Source: Halapricum hydrolyticum (GTDB lineage Archaea > Halobacteriota > Halobacteria > Halobacteriales > Haloarculaceae). Taken from it: 64,000 nucleotides of DNA. Shown here piece after piece: positions 51,714 through 60,991 of this stretch. The stretch is taken from NCBI GenBank assembly GCA_025517565.1, contig JAOPKD010000007.1:1-64000 (forward strand), given 5' to 3'. The notes beneath the pieces are model-generated. The model was not told the DNA's origin. It saw only the letters and a list, made by a program, of their open reading frames with translations, and searched no databases. Each line of letters starts with the position of its first letter. Position 1 is the first letter of the stretch. Made by a program: the position numbers and the translations under genes.

Positions 51714-52922
51714 ATGGATATCTCAGAGATTCTCTCGAGCAAATTCACGGAGTTCGACATCGGCGCACCGCTCTCGAAGGTCGCCGGGGCGTTCGAGAAC
51801 CAGGAACTCGATGCCGTCGTCGTCACGGACGGCGACGAGTATCGCGGCGTCGTGAGTCGCCGACAGTTGGCTTCCTCGTCCAACCAGCCGTCTGCGAAGG
51901 TCGGCTCACAGGTACAGCACGTCCCGACAGTCGATCGCACCGAAGACGTCCGCGAGGTCGCGCGGCTCATGATCGGTAGCGACGCCAAAACCCTTCCCGT
52001 GCTCGATGACGATCGTGTCGTCGGTGTGGTGACCGGCGATGCCGTTCTCGAGGCTGTGCGTCCGTTTCTCGACGCGGTGACCGTCGACGACGCCTACACG
52101 TCGGAGTTGATCAGTGCGGCCCCCGAAACCACGATCGGGAAAGCGCTCAATACGCTTCGGGAAGCCGGGATCGCCCATCTTCCGGTCGTCGATGAGGACG
52201 ACCTCGTGGGGATGTTGAGCCTGTACGACGTCATCGAGTTCACGACGCGGGGTGGCACCAAGAGCCAAGACGGGTCCTCGAGTGGCTTCGGTGGCCGCAG
52301 TGGCGGGGCACAGAACCGTGGCGGGTTCGGCGCGCGCGAGGGCGATGCCGACCGGATGCTCGACCTGCCGGTACGGAACCTGACGTCCGACGCAGTCGCG
52401 ACGGTCGAGCGAAGCGCACCGCTTGACGAGGTCGTCGAGACGATGTTCGAGCGAGAGATTTCCTCGCTCGTCGTCACGGCCGACGACACCGGTAAGCCGA
52501 TCGGTATCATCACGAAAACGGACGTTATCGAGGCGCTCACCTGGGAGCGTGACGACCGCAACGCCGTGCAGGTGTTCGGGCTCGACCTGCTGGAGGGGAT
52601 GGACTACGACAACGTCTCCGCGCTGATCGAGGACATGACCTCGAAGTACGGTGAGATGACCGTGATCAAGGCCAGCATCGAACTGCAGGAACACAAAGAA
52701 CAGAGCCGGGGTGTGCCGCTGGTGCTGGCACGGATCCGGCTGGTCACCGACCGCGGCTACTTCACTGCCGATGGGGAGGGGTACGGTGCCTCCCACGCCC
52801 TTCGGCTCGCTGCGAATGCGGTCGAACGACAGCTCCTCAAGGGGAAAACCTACGGCCAATCGAAGAAACACACGGATTCCGACGAGCAGGCACGACTTTA
52901 CGGGTGGTGGCTCGGTGGGTGA
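51714..52922 (+). CDS. CBS-domain protein with C-terminal HPF-like domain
   Basis: A 402-residue cytoplasmic protein. Four CBS repeats are visible as two pairs: residues 1-120 (FTEFDIGAPLSKVAGAF, VPTVDRTEDVREVARLM, KTLPVLDDDRVVGVVTG), 120-180 (ETTIGKALNTLREAGIAHLPVVD) and 220-290 (AVATVERSAPLDEVVETMF, PIGIITKTDVIEAL). A Gly/Ser-rich linker lies near 185-210. The C-terminal 100 residues (MTVIKASIELQEHK, ARIRLVTDRGYF, GYGASHALRLAANAVERQLLKGK) resemble the S30AE/hibernation factor fold. CBS domains usually sense adenine nucleotides, so the protein may couple energy state to ribosome hibernation. That role is inferred. Confidence 0.8.
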   Translation: MDISEILSSKFTEFDIGAPLSKVAGAFENQELDAVVVTDGDEYRGVVSRRQLASSSNQPSAKVGSQVQHVPTVDRTEDVREVARLMIGSDAKTLPVLDDDRVVGVVTGDAVLEAVRPFLDAVTVDDAYTSELISAAPETTIGKALNTLREAGIAHLPVVDEDDLVGMLSLYDVIEFTTRGGTKSQDGSSSGFGGRSGGAQNRGGFGAREGDADRMLDLPVRNLTSDAVATVERSAPLDEVVETMFEREISSLVVTADDTGKPIGIITKTDVIEALTWERDDRNAVQVFGLDLLEGMDYDNVSALIEDMTSKYGEMTVIKASIELQEHKEQSRGVPLVLARIRLVTDRGYFTADGEGYGASHALRLAANAVERQLLKGKTYGQSKKHTDSDEQARLYGWWLGG

Positions 52923-53138
52923 GGTCTCGACGCCCAGCTCGCTACCGATAGCTTCCCTCCCTGTCGGGTACCTCCTTCCAGTCGGGGCGTCAGAACAGCG
53001 TGCCGCTTCTGAGTGATCGAGATCGCTGCTCTACTTGGGCGGACTCCGAGCACGGGACCACAACGTCGTGACCAGCCAGGACCTGCCGATCCGGGAACAA
53101 ACACAGTGGCTATCACTGTGGACCCCGGACAGCCACAC

Positions 53139-53990
53139 ATGCAGGACGTCCGACAGCGGACCGCACTCGTCGAACGGGCAGCACGCGCCGGTGGAGCTGT
53201 CGCCCGGGACGCGTTCAGGGGGCCGCTCACGGTCGATACGAAAGCGGACAAGAACGATCTCGTGACTGACGCCGACCGCGAGACACAGCGCCAGATCGTG
53301 CACACGATCGCCGAAGAGTTCCCCGACGAACCGTTCGTCTGCGAAGAGGAACCCGATACGGAGGCAGCCGAGGCAGCGGAGAACGGCTCGAATTCCCCTC
53401 CCAGCCAGCGAACTGGACCAATGGTTGAGGCGGTTCCGGACACGGGACCGTGCTGGGTCGTGGATCCGATCGACGGGACTGCCAACTTCGCGAGAGGGAG
53501 CGTCCTGTGGGCGAGCAGCGTCGCGGCCGTCGTCGACGGGGAGACGGTCGCGGCGGCGACGTATCTGCCCGTCGTTCAGGACATCTACACGGCCGGGCCG
53601 GATAGCGCGACCCGAAACGGACAGCGGCTCGTGGTCAGCGATCGCACGGACCCGGAGACGTTCGCTGTCGCGCTGGTCGCTGCCGGGTCGGCCGACCGTA
53701 GCGAGCGCTTCGGTGGCCTCGCGCGCACGATCAACCAGCGGTTCGGTGACAGCCGCAGATACGGCACGTTACAGGGGACACTCGGGTTCGTCGCCAGCGG
53801 GGAACTCGAAGCGGCCGTCACGACCGAACCGACGACGGCGTGGGACACGCTCGCGGGGGTGAAACTCGTCCGGTCTGCCGGTGGCGTCGTGACCGACCTC
53901 CACGGCGATCACTGGACGATCGGCAGCGACGGACTCGTTGCGTCGAACGATGAAGCACACGAGGAACTCTTGGCAGCCGTCGAAACCTGA
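53139..53990 (+). CDS. Inositol monophosphatase family protein
   Basis: A 283-residue metal-dependent phosphatase. Motif A appears as CEEEP near residue 69, motif B as WVVDPIDGTANFARGS near 105, and the late motif as WDTLAGVKLVRSAGGVV near 238. Between the first two motifs is an insertion rich in Glu and Asn (DTEAAEAAENGSNS). The substrate could be inositol phosphate, another sugar phosphate or fructose bisphosphate. The ATG at 53139 places the start just before the conserved N-terminal helix; a GTG at 53106 is the alternative. Confidence 0.88.
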   Translation: MQDVRQRTALVERAARAGGAVARDAFRGPLTVDTKADKNDLVTDADRETQRQIVHTIAEEFPDEPFVCEEEPDTEAAEAAENGSNSPPSQRTGPMVEAVPDTGPCWVVDPIDGTANFARGSVLWASSVAAVVDGETVAAATYLPVVQDIYTAGPDSATRNGQRLVVSDRTDPETFAVALVAAGSADRSERFGGLARTINQRFGDSRRYGTLQGTLGFVASGELEAAVTTEPTTAWDTLAGVKLVRSAGGVVTDLHGDHWTIGSDGLVASNDEAHEELLAAVET

Positions 53991-54716
53991 CTACTCGGCG
54001 TCGAGTTCGTCCTCTTCGTAATCACTTTCGTATCGTTCCAGGGCCATCTCGAAGCCGCGTTTGGCTTGTTCGTACGTCTCGCGGAGATCGGCGATCGGCG
54101 TTTCCGTCGCGTCGACTCGCAGGTCGTCGTAATACGGGTCGATCACCCGCTCTTCTGTCGATCGAACGACCAAAGCGGCACTCTGGACCGGGAGTTCCTC
54201 ACGCTTGTCGCCACCTTCGGCGTGGCCGGCTTCGAGCGCGTCGATCAGCCGCGCTGCGAGCGGGCGATCCGGGTCGGTAGACGGATCGTCGGGTGCCGTA
54301 ATCTCGTAGGCCGTCGCAGTCGCTTCGATGACTGATTCGCCGGTCAGGAGATTGCCCGCGACGGTGTAGTTGTCGCCGACGCGGTGTCCGTACCAGGGCT
54401 TGCACTCCTCGCCCGAGAAGACGAATTCTCCGTCCGCCCCGACGCCGTGGAGCTGGCGCTGTTCGCGCCCGTCGTCGGCGTTGAGTAGCGCTTCGAGGGC
54501 GTCCTCGACGGCCAGTCCGTCGTCCAGATACTCGATCCCCTTGCGGCCGAGTTCGACGTTGACGAGACTCTGAGTGGCGACCGCCCCGTTCCCGCTGGCG
54601 AACGGACAGAGCGTGCCGACGCCGGGCAACCGGGTCGTGACCGCGACGCCGAACCGGGTCTGTTCGGTGCCGTCCTGGTCGCGATAACGCTCGCGAACAC
54701 AGATGCTAAACGTCAT
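53991..54716 (-). CDS. DUF1028 family protein (Ntn-hydrolase-like)
   Basis: About 241 residues. The DUF1028 signature is clear: FGVAVTTRLPGVGTLCPFASGNGAVATQSLVN near the N-terminus, then the EALLNADDGREQRQLHGVGADG region, and YTVAGNLLTGESVI. The family looks like an Ntn-hydrolase fold related to proteasome subunits, with no proven substrate. The C-terminal tail is acidic. I use the ATG at 54716, where the conserved strand MTFSICV begins; the longer upstream frame lies in a non-coding spacer. Confidence 0.85.
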   Translation of the reverse strand: MTFSICVRERYRDQDGTEQTRFGVAVTTRLPGVGTLCPFASGNGAVATQSLVNVELGRKGIEYLDDGLAVEDALEALLNADDGREQRQLHGVGADGEFVFSGEECKPWYGHRVGDNYTVAGNLLTGESVIEATATAYEITAPDDPSTDPDRPLAARLIDALEAGHAEGGDKREELPVQSAALVVRSTEERVIDPYYDDLRVDATETPIADLRETYEQAKRGFEMALERYESDYEEDELDAE

Positions 54717-54846
54717 GATTCGACGATCGAACGGTGACGACGTTATACTGTCGACTGTGATCGCGCGGTACGTCACTCGAAATGCCACGTATGAATCGTC
54801 ATTCACGATACGATCTGACAGGGAAGTGGCGACAGCGTCCATCAGA

Positions 54847-55599
54847 TCAGCGACGAGAGACGGCCCTCCGATCGGTGTAGACGATCTGCATCGGCAATCC
54901 TTCCGCGTCGAGGGGTGGGTCTTCAGGGAACCTCCGAAAGCCGCCGGCACCGTACTTTGCAGTCAGTGTCAGCACCATCGCGTCGAGGAGGTCGTCCCGG
55001 TTCGACTCGCCGATGCGCCGCGCCCAGGGCGGTTGCCCGTCGATGAGTGTCGCTTCGAATCGCTCGTAGACGCCCGCGATCGAATCGTCGACGGCTTCGA
55101 GAACCGTGCGCCGCGCCTCGATACCGTCTTCGTCGTGTTTCGACGGGAGTGACTCCCCCCCGTGCAACGCGGTGAAACAGACTTCCGGGTGGGATTCGAG
55201 GATCGTCGTCTCCGCGTCGACCTCGTCACGGAGGAGCCGATCGACTTCCTGAATGCGCGGGATCAGTCCCCACGCCTGGCTCGAGAGACCATCCCCACGA
55301 CAGTCCTCGTTGGCCCGTCTGGCCTGCTCGTAGGTCGGGGCTTCGACGGCCGCGCGACACGGCGTCCAGAAGACGCTACTTGACCGATCTCCGAGGAACG
55401 CTTTCGCTGCTCGATCACACTCCCTGCGCCGGGTTTCGGGGAGCCCGATCGGCACGTCGACCAGAATCGCCGCCGCGTCGCGGTAGGTGAGCCAGACGCT
55501 GTGCATCGACGGGTGCATGCTCGCCGTCCAGTCGTCGCCGTCCGTGGCGACGGTCAACCAGCCGCGCGACGCCCAGTCGACGCCGACGTATCGGGCCAT
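54847..55599 (-). CDS. DUF429 family predicted nuclease
   Basis: A 250-residue protein with an RNase H-like fold as predicted for DUF429. Signatures are YVGVDWASRGWLTV (first Asp), VDVPIGLPETRRRECDRAAK, the SSVFWTPCRAAVEAPTYEQA region, LESHPEVCFTALHGG, and NRDDLLDAMVLTLTA (late Asp residues). The family is uncharacterised. It is a single gene between the DUF1028 gene and a divergent RuvC-like gene. Confidence 0.87.
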   Translation of the reverse strand: MARYVGVDWASRGWLTVATDGDDWTASMHPSMHSVWLTYRDAAAILVDVPIGLPETRRRECDRAAKAFLGDRSSSVFWTPCRAAVEAPTYEQARRANEDCRGDGLSSQAWGLIPRIQEVDRLLRDEVDAETTILESHPEVCFTALHGGESLPSKHDEDGIEARRTVLEAVDDSIAGVYERFEATLIDGQPPWARRIGESNRDDLLDAMVLTLTAKYGAGGFRRFPEDPPLDAEGLPMQIVYTDRRAVSRR

Positions 55600-55702
55600 G
55601 TTCTTTCATTGGACGTCTAGAACGGTAAATCCCGGCGTCGCGGTGACGCTCTGTCGGTGGGTTTTACTTCGGACGCGTCGTGTCTAGAGACGAGGGAACG
55701 GT

Positions 55703-56434
55703 GTGATAGTCGTCGCTACAGCCGATTTCGAAGTCTATCACGGGGTCGTCCAGGCGTTGCGTGACCGCAACGTCGAGTTCACGACCATCGAGGCCGACGA
55801 TCCGCTGCCGGATCGGACGTCGCTGGCCATCGTCGGCCCCGAAGAGTCGGTCGACGCACCCGCGGACGTGCCGATCGTGACGGCCGACCCGGAGACGCCG
55901 CGTCGAGCAGTTGAGGACGCCCTCGCCCGGCTCCGGAGTGGCGACGGCCGGACGATCGTCGGTATCGATCCCGGCGAGAGGCCCGGGATCGCCGTCCTCA
56001 CGGGCGGCGTCGTCGTCGCAGCCTTCCAGGTGCCTGCTCAGGAGGCCGCCGAGGTCGTCGCTCGCGAGGTCGAAGACGCGATCGATCCGGTGGTGCGGAT
56101 CGGCGACGGCGCGCGGCTGGTCGGCGCGCGGATCATCGACGACATCGATGCGCCGATCGAGCTGGTCGACGAGACCGGTACGACTCCGTATCTCGGGGCC
56201 GGCGCGCGCGGGATGGGGGACGTGCTGGCGGCGGCAAACATCGCCCGCATGGAGGGCGAACCCGTCGATTCCCGGGACGTCGAGCCCACAGCGGGAGAAA
56301 TCCAGCGGATCAAGGATCGCTCGCGGGAGGAGAGCGAGACGAACCGGGCGATCGACGAGGCGCTCGCTCGTCGAGTTGCCGTTGGCGAACTCTCCATCGA
56401 GGAGGCCCTTGCAGAGCACCGCGGGGAGGAGTGA
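55703..56434 (+). CDS. RuvC/YqgF-like RNase H-fold protein
   Basis: A 243-residue haloarchaeal protein of unknown function. Residues 95-115 (GRTIVGIDPGERPGIAVL) match the first strand and Asp of RuvC or YqgF-like resolvases. Later acidic positions (IGDGARLVGARI, ARGMGDVLAAANIARM) could complete a metal site. The first 85 residues form a Rossmann-like part (MIVVATADFEVYHGVVQAL). The C-terminus is helical and charged. A Holliday-junction or RNA-linked role is possible but unproven. The start codon is GTG; an in-frame ATG does not fit the N-terminal strand. Confidence 0.65.
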   Translation: MIVVATADFEVYHGVVQALRDRNVEFTTIEADDPLPDRTSLAIVGPEESVDAPADVPIVTADPETPRRAVEDALARLRSGDGRTIVGIDPGERPGIAVLTGGVVVAAFQVPAQEAAEVVAREVEDAIDPVVRIGDGARLVGARIIDDIDAPIELVDETGTTPYLGAGARGMGDVLAAANIARMEGEPVDSRDVEPTAGEIQRIKDRSREESETNRAIDEALARRVAVGELSIEEALAEHRGEE

Positions 56435-56605
56435 CGACTACCTGACCAGCGTTAGCGCGACAACTCCCTGTCAGCAGGCCAGATAGAGTGGTGACGACCT
56501 GATCAGCAGGTCAAATACTTTGTTTGTTGCCGACGAACTAGCACGTACCCGAAAAATAGAGCGGGACGTCGTCGGGTTGAGAGTGACGCGCTCCGCTCGC
56601 GACCA

Positions 56606-56956
56606 ATGACACGCTACGAGACATTCGTCGAAGACGGAATCGTGTACGTCGGCTACGAGGAGCGACTGGAGATCGGTCCGGCCGAGGACATCGTGGATAT
56701 CGTCGGCGGGCCGGCCTGGACGATCCAGTATACGGACGCCGAGAAGCGACGTCACCCCGAAATGGACACCTCAGACGAAGGGCTGATCGTGGACGTGGTA
56801 GACATGCTCCAGACGATGACGCACGGCGAGCGGTTCGTGGAGACGCTGGCCGCCCACCCGGCCGAGACGCCATCTGACGATCCCAACGCGATCGCGCCGC
56901 GGATGGGATTGTTCGTCGGCAAACTGCTCGAAAACCTCGAAAACGGGCTGGACTAG
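56606..56956 (+). CDS. Conserved haloarchaeal hypothetical protein
   Basis: A 116-residue acidic protein with no membrane segments. It starts MTRYETFVEDGIVYVGYEERLEIG, a beta hairpin, and ends in a helix (MGLFVGKLLENLENGLD). I do not recognise a family with confidence. Upstream, 56435-56520 contains short related copies of CAGCAGGYCARATA that may be regulatory. It lies 86 bases before the citrate synthase gene, which has its own TATA box. Confidence 0.6.
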   Translation: MTRYETFVEDGIVYVGYEERLEIGPAEDIVDIVGGPAWTIQYTDAEKRRHPEMDTSDEGLIVDVVDMLQTMTHGERFVETLAAHPAETPSDDPNAIAPRMGLFVGKLLENLENGLD

Positions 56957-57012
56957 CGGGAGAGCGGCCGGGGCGGGGAGATAGCACAGAAACCGAATCG
57001 AACCCGAGACAC

Positions 57013-57018
57013 ATTTAT
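57013..57018 (+). promoter_or_regulatory. TATA box of the citrate synthase gene
   Basis: ATTTAT lies 24-29 bases before the ATG at 57042, the standard geometry of a leaderless haloarchaeal promoter. Confidence 0.6.
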
Positions 57019-57041
57019 CGCCGGCCCTGAAACAACGTAGC

Positions 57042-58163
57042 ATGACTGGAGTTAATCGGGGACTCGACGGCGTTGCCGTCGCAGAAACACGCCTGAGCAT
57101 GATGGACGGCGAGGCCGGCGAACTGACGATTGGGGGGTTTCCCGTCGAGGAACTGGCCGACAACGCCACGTTCGAGGAGACGCTGCATCTGCTCTTTTAC
57201 GATCGGCTTCCGGACGCCGAAGAACTGTCCGAGTTCCGTGCGGATCTGGCCGCACGACGGGAGGTCAGCGAGGAAGTGCTGGCGGTCCTACAGCGGGCCG
57301 CGGACGAGGAGAAACCGGGGATGGACGCGCTCCGGGTGGGGGCTGCGGCGGCGAATCTCGGCACTGAGGACGGCGACCCCGAATCCGACGCGCTGCGGGT
57401 CGTCGCCACGTTCCCGACGATTGTCGCGGCGTACTGGCGGTATCGCGAGGGCAACGACCCGATCGCCCCAGACCCCGATCTCGGCCACGCGGCGAACTAT
57501 CTCTACATGTTGACCGGCGAGCGACCGGACGAGAGCGCGGTTCGTGGGCTCGAAACGTATCTCAACGCTGTCGTCGATCACGGACTCAACGCCTCGACGT
57601 TCACGGCGCGAGTGGTCGTCTCGACCGAATCCGACGTCGTCTCGGCGGCGACGGCCGCGGTCGGGACGCTGAAGGGACCGCTCCACGGAGGCGCTCCCGG
57701 CCCCGTGCTGGACATGCTCAAGGACGTTCACGAGTCGGGCGATCCCGAAGCCTACGTTCGAGAGAAACTGGACGCTGGCGAACGGCTGATGGGCTTCGGT
57801 CACCGGATCTATCGGGTACGCGACCCGCGTGCGTCGGTGCTCTCTTCGGCTGCCGAGCAGTTCTACGACGGGGACGACGATTTCTTCGAGACCATCGACG
57901 ACTTCGAGGACGTCGTCGTCGACCTCCTCTCCGAATACAAGCCCGACAGGGAACTGGCGACAAACGTCGAGTTCTACACGGCGGCACTGTTGTACGGCGT
58001 CGGGGTTCCACAGGAGCTGTTCCCCGCGACGTTCGGTGTCTCCAGGGTCGGCGGCTGGATGGCCCACGCGCTCGAACAGCTCGAAAACAACCGGCTGATC
58101 CGTCCTGAATCGGAGTACGTCGGCGAAACCAACCGCTCGTGGACGCCACTTGCGGAGCGCTGA
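57042..58163 (+). CDS. gltA: Citrate synthase
   Basis: Condenses acetyl-CoA and oxaloacetate in the first step of the citric acid cycle. The 373-residue length is the short archaeal/Gram-positive type. Signatures are LTIGGFPVEELA near the N-terminus, the catalytic His in GPLHGGAPGPVL, the second His in MGFGHRIYRVRDPRA, and the Asp/Glu region NVEFYTAALLYGVGVP. A TATA box 24-29 bases upstream supports this ATG. It abuts the convergent dinB gene with no gap. Confidence 0.95.
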   Translation: MTGVNRGLDGVAVAETRLSMMDGEAGELTIGGFPVEELADNATFEETLHLLFYDRLPDAEELSEFRADLAARREVSEEVLAVLQRAADEEKPGMDALRVGAAAANLGTEDGDPESDALRVVATFPTIVAAYWRYREGNDPIAPDPDLGHAANYLYMLTGERPDESAVRGLETYLNAVVDHGLNASTFTARVVVSTESDVVSAATAAVGTLKGPLHGGAPGPVLDMLKDVHESGDPEAYVREKLDAGERLMGFGHRIYRVRDPRASVLSSAAEQFYDGDDDFFETIDDFEDVVVDLLSEYKPDRELATNVEFYTAALLYGVGVPQELFPATFGVSRVGGWMAHALEQLENNRLIRPESEYVGETNRSWTPLAER

Positions 58164-59402
58164 TCAGCGGAAGTCCGCCAGAGTCAACTGACCGCTGTCA
58201 CGCGTGTTCTCCGGGGTGTGGTGGGATCGATCGTTCTCCGTTTCGCTTCCGTCGCCAAACCCGTCGAGACTGACCTGTTCGCGATCGGTGAAAGAGAGCT
58301 TCGAGACGCGGACGCCGACCTTGCGGACGCGTGCGTCGCCGAACTCCGCGAGCAGGTCCGTCGCGATCGCCTCGACCAGTTCGGGATCGTCCACGGGGCC
58401 GGAGAGCGATCGGGCGCGCGTGTGCACGTCGTACGGCGGCGTCACGACCTTGATCCCGATCGTCTGATAGAGTGCGTCCTCGCGGCGGGCGCGGTCGGCC
58501 ACTGCAGCGGCGAGAGTCCGCACGCGCTCGCGGATTCGGTCGGCGTCCTCAACGGGTCCGGAGAACGCCGATTCCCGCGAGAAGCTCTTCGGATCGTCCC
58601 GGGGGGTGACTTCGCGGGCGTCCTCGCCGCGGGCGAACCGGTAGATCTCCCGTCCACGCTCGCCGAAGTGACCCGCCAGCCGGTCGGGATCGGCTGCGGC
58701 CAGATCTCCCGCGGTTTCGATCTCCATCTCGCGAAGCTCGCGAGCGGTGACGGGGCCGACGTTGTGGACAGCTTCGACGTCTAGCGGTCCCAGGAAGCCC
58801 CGCACTTCGCCGGGCTCGACGACGACCAGCCCGTCGGGTTTGTCGGCGTCGCTGGCGATCTTGGCGGCGCTCATCGTCGGTGCCGCGCCGACGCTGGCGA
58901 CGACGCCCACCTCGGATTCGATCCGGTCTTTCAGCTCGCGGGCGAATCCATCGACGCTGTCCCAGTCGGTGCGATCGGTCACGTCGAGATAGGCCTCGTC
59001 GATGCTGACCTCCCGGACGACATCGGCGCTGTCGTGCAAGATCGCCTTGACGTCCTCGGCGATCGACTCGTAGTAGTCCATGTCGACCGGCCGGTAGTAG
59101 CCCGCCTCCGCGGGATCTATCTCCGGATCGTCGGCAGCGACGGCCTTCCTGGGTAGCAACTCCAGTGCCTCCGAGATGGCCATCGCGCTCTCGACGCCGA
59201 ACTCCCGAGCCTCGTAACTCGCCGTGGCGACCGCGCCGTGGTCGTCGCCGTCCTCGTATCCCATCCCGACCACGAGCGGCTCGCCGCGGAGTTCGGGCTC
59301 GCGCAGCCGCTCGCAGGCCGCGTAAAAGCAGTCCATGTCCACGTGACAGACCACTTGCTCGGGGCGGCGATCGGTCCCGGGCAGGCGGCCTCGGTCAGGC
59401 AT
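58164..59402 (-). CDS. dinB: DNA polymerase IV (Y family)
   Basis: A 412-residue translesion polymerase. The palm motifs are VCHVDMDCFYAACE and REVSIDEAYLDVTD, with catalytic Asp and Glu residues. The thumb HhH (VHNVGPVTARELREMEI) and little finger domain follow. The last residues, GQLTLADFR, form a PCNA-interacting (PIP) box. The N-terminus before the first motif has about 15 extra residues. I chose the ATG at 59402; longer frames extend into non-coding sequence. It converges with the citrate synthase gene. Confidence 0.95.
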   Translation of the reverse strand: MPDRGRLPGTDRRPEQVVCHVDMDCFYAACERLREPELRGEPLVVGMGYEDGDDHGAVATASYEAREFGVESAMAISEALELLPRKAVAADDPEIDPAEAGYYRPVDMDYYESIAEDVKAILHDSADVVREVSIDEAYLDVTDRTDWDSVDGFARELKDRIESEVGVVASVGAAPTMSAAKIASDADKPDGLVVVEPGEVRGFLGPLDVEAVHNVGPVTARELREMEIETAGDLAAADPDRLAGHFGERGREIYRFARGEDAREVTPRDDPKSFSRESAFSGPVEDADRIRERVRTLAAAVADRARREDALYQTIGIKVVTPPYDVHTRARSLSGPVDDPELVEAIATDLLAEFGDARVRKVGVRVSKLSFTDREQVSLDGFGDGSETENDRSHHTPENTRDSGQLTLADFR

Positions 59403-59657
59403 ACCTGAGGCTATGGCTCGGCCGTTATAGGGATTACCGTAGAAGCGGATCGGCGAAGCCCGGCGGCGTGGTGGCCAGTCCGCCGCCGGGGCCGCGCGGT
59501 TCGTCGACGATGCCAATTCCGGACGTTCACGACGGTGGTTCCCGTCGGGAACCCCACGGAACGAGGTTCCAAATGTGTGTGAGTGTCACACATACTTAAT
59601 TCTACCGGCGAACTTGCACGGCCCGAAAAAACGGAAAACGGACGACAGAGACGTCTA

Positions 59658-60305
59658 TCAGACCAGCGGATCGACGAGGTCTTCGAGGACGGCGCGGGGA
59701 TCGTCGGCTTTGGCGACACCGCTCGCCAGCAGGACGCCGCTGGCACCGAGGTCGCCTGCTGCGTCGACGTCGTCGCCGCTGGAGATGCCGGCACCACAGA
59801 AGACTTCGACGTCTTCGTCGACGTTGGCGGCTGCGTCGACAGCGTCGGTGACGATGTCCGGGTCGGCCGTCGCGACGGAAACGTCCCCGCCGATCAGTTC
59901 CGGCGGTTCGACGGCGACCGCGTCAGGGCCGAGTGCCGTCACTGCGCCGATCTGCTCGGGGTTGTTGGCGCAGACGACCGTCTCTAGGCCAGCGCGCTCG
60001 GCGGCCTGGACCGATCCGTCGATGTCAGCGAGTTTCAGCCGGTGTTCGGAGTGGTTGACCAACGTTCCGTCTGCGCCGGCCTCGGCGACAGTTTCGGCGA
60101 GCGTGTGGCCGGTGTTGCTGCCGTAGTCGATGGGATCTACGTGCTGAGCCCAGGTCTCGACGCCGGTCTCGGCGACGGCTTCGAGATGCGCCGCCTGGGG
60201 TGCGACACCGACCCGGACGCCGCTGTCGTCGGCGACATCGGCGGCCGCTTGCGCCACTTCGATCGGATCGCACGGATACGTCTTCAGGTTGACAAGAACG
60301 AACAT
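59658..60305 (-). CDS. tpiA: Triosephosphate isomerase
   Basis: Interconverts dihydroxyacetone phosphate and glyceraldehyde 3-phosphate. The 215-residue length is the short archaeal form. Catalytic residues are visible: Lys in FVLVNLKTY, His in [10 protein letters not shown], and Glu in [11 protein letters not shown]; the phosphate-binding loop is GAGISSGDD with VLLASG near the end. It is a single gene, divergent from the response regulator. Confidence 0.95.
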   Translation of the reverse strand: MFVLVNLKTYPCDPIEVAQAAADVADDSGVRVGVAPQAAHLEAVAETGVETWAQHVDPIDYGSNTGHTLAETVAEAGADGTLVNHSEHRLKLADIDGSVQAAERAGLETVVCANNPEQIGAVTALGPDAVAVEPPELIGGDVSVATADPDIVTDAVDAAANVDEDVEVFCGAGISSGDDVDAAGDLGASGVLLASGVAKADDPRAVLEDLVDPLV

Positions 60306-60412
60306 TCCAAATGAACCTTCTCAGGCCTGTGGAAAATAGATTTCGAGTTTTCTCTCGAACTGCGAAGGAAAGGTTAAGAAGAGGGCACAACGACTTGCCG
60401 TACGGTGGACCT

Positions 60413-60967
60413 GTGAGCACTGCGCCTGTGGACCGAGGGACGGTACTCGTCGTCGAAGACGAACAGCACCTTGCCGACCTCTATACGGATTATCTGAGCG
60501 ACAGGTACGACGTTCGGACGGCTTACAGCGGTCGGGAAGCGATCGAGATGCTCGCCGAGGATATCGACGTCGTCTTGCTCGACCGTCGGATGCCGGTCGT
60601 CTCCGGTAACGAAGTCCTCGCGGCGATCGAAGAGGACGGCTACGATTGCCGGGTTGCGATGGTCACTGCCGTCGATCCGGACTTCGATATCATCGATCTC
60701 GGCGTCGACGACTATCTGGTCAAGCCCGTCAGCAAAAACGCGCTGCTGGATGTCGTCGACCGGCTGTTGACGATCACCGAGTACAGCGAGCGCTTACAGG
60801 AGCTGACCTCGAAGAAGCTCAAGCGTAACGTCCTCCAGGTCGAAAAACCGCAGTCAGCACTGCGCGAGAGCGATCGCTACGCCGAACTCGAAGCCGAGAT
60901 CGAGCGCCTCGAATCGAAGTTAGACAAACTCTCCGAAGACCTTTCCGAGGACGACCTGATCAGGTAG
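60413..60967 (+). CDS. HalX-type response regulator
   Basis: A 184-residue two-component response regulator. The receiver domain (residues 10-120) has VLVVEDE (acidic pocket), VVLLDRRMP with the phosphoacceptor Asp near residue 60, and YLVKPVS with the conserved Lys near 110. The C-terminal HalX domain is helical with a basic stretch (TSKKLKRNV) and ends in an acidic coiled coil (LEAEIERLESKLDKLSEDLSEDD). There is no classical DNA-binding domain. The GTG at 60413 is chosen because the receiver strand begins 10 residues later; the frame extends upstream without a better start. A cognate kinase is not in the window. Confidence 0.88.
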   Translation: MSTAPVDRGTVLVVEDEQHLADLYTDYLSDRYDVRTAYSGREAIEMLAEDIDVVLLDRRMPVVSGNEVLAAIEEDGYDCRVAMVTAVDPDFDIIDLGVDDYLVKPVSKNALLDVVDRLLTITEYSERLQELTSKKLKRNVLQVEKPQSALRESDRYAELEAEIERLESKLDKLSEDLSEDDLIR

Positions 60968-60991
60968 CGGCCGCCGGAACGTCCGACGGTA

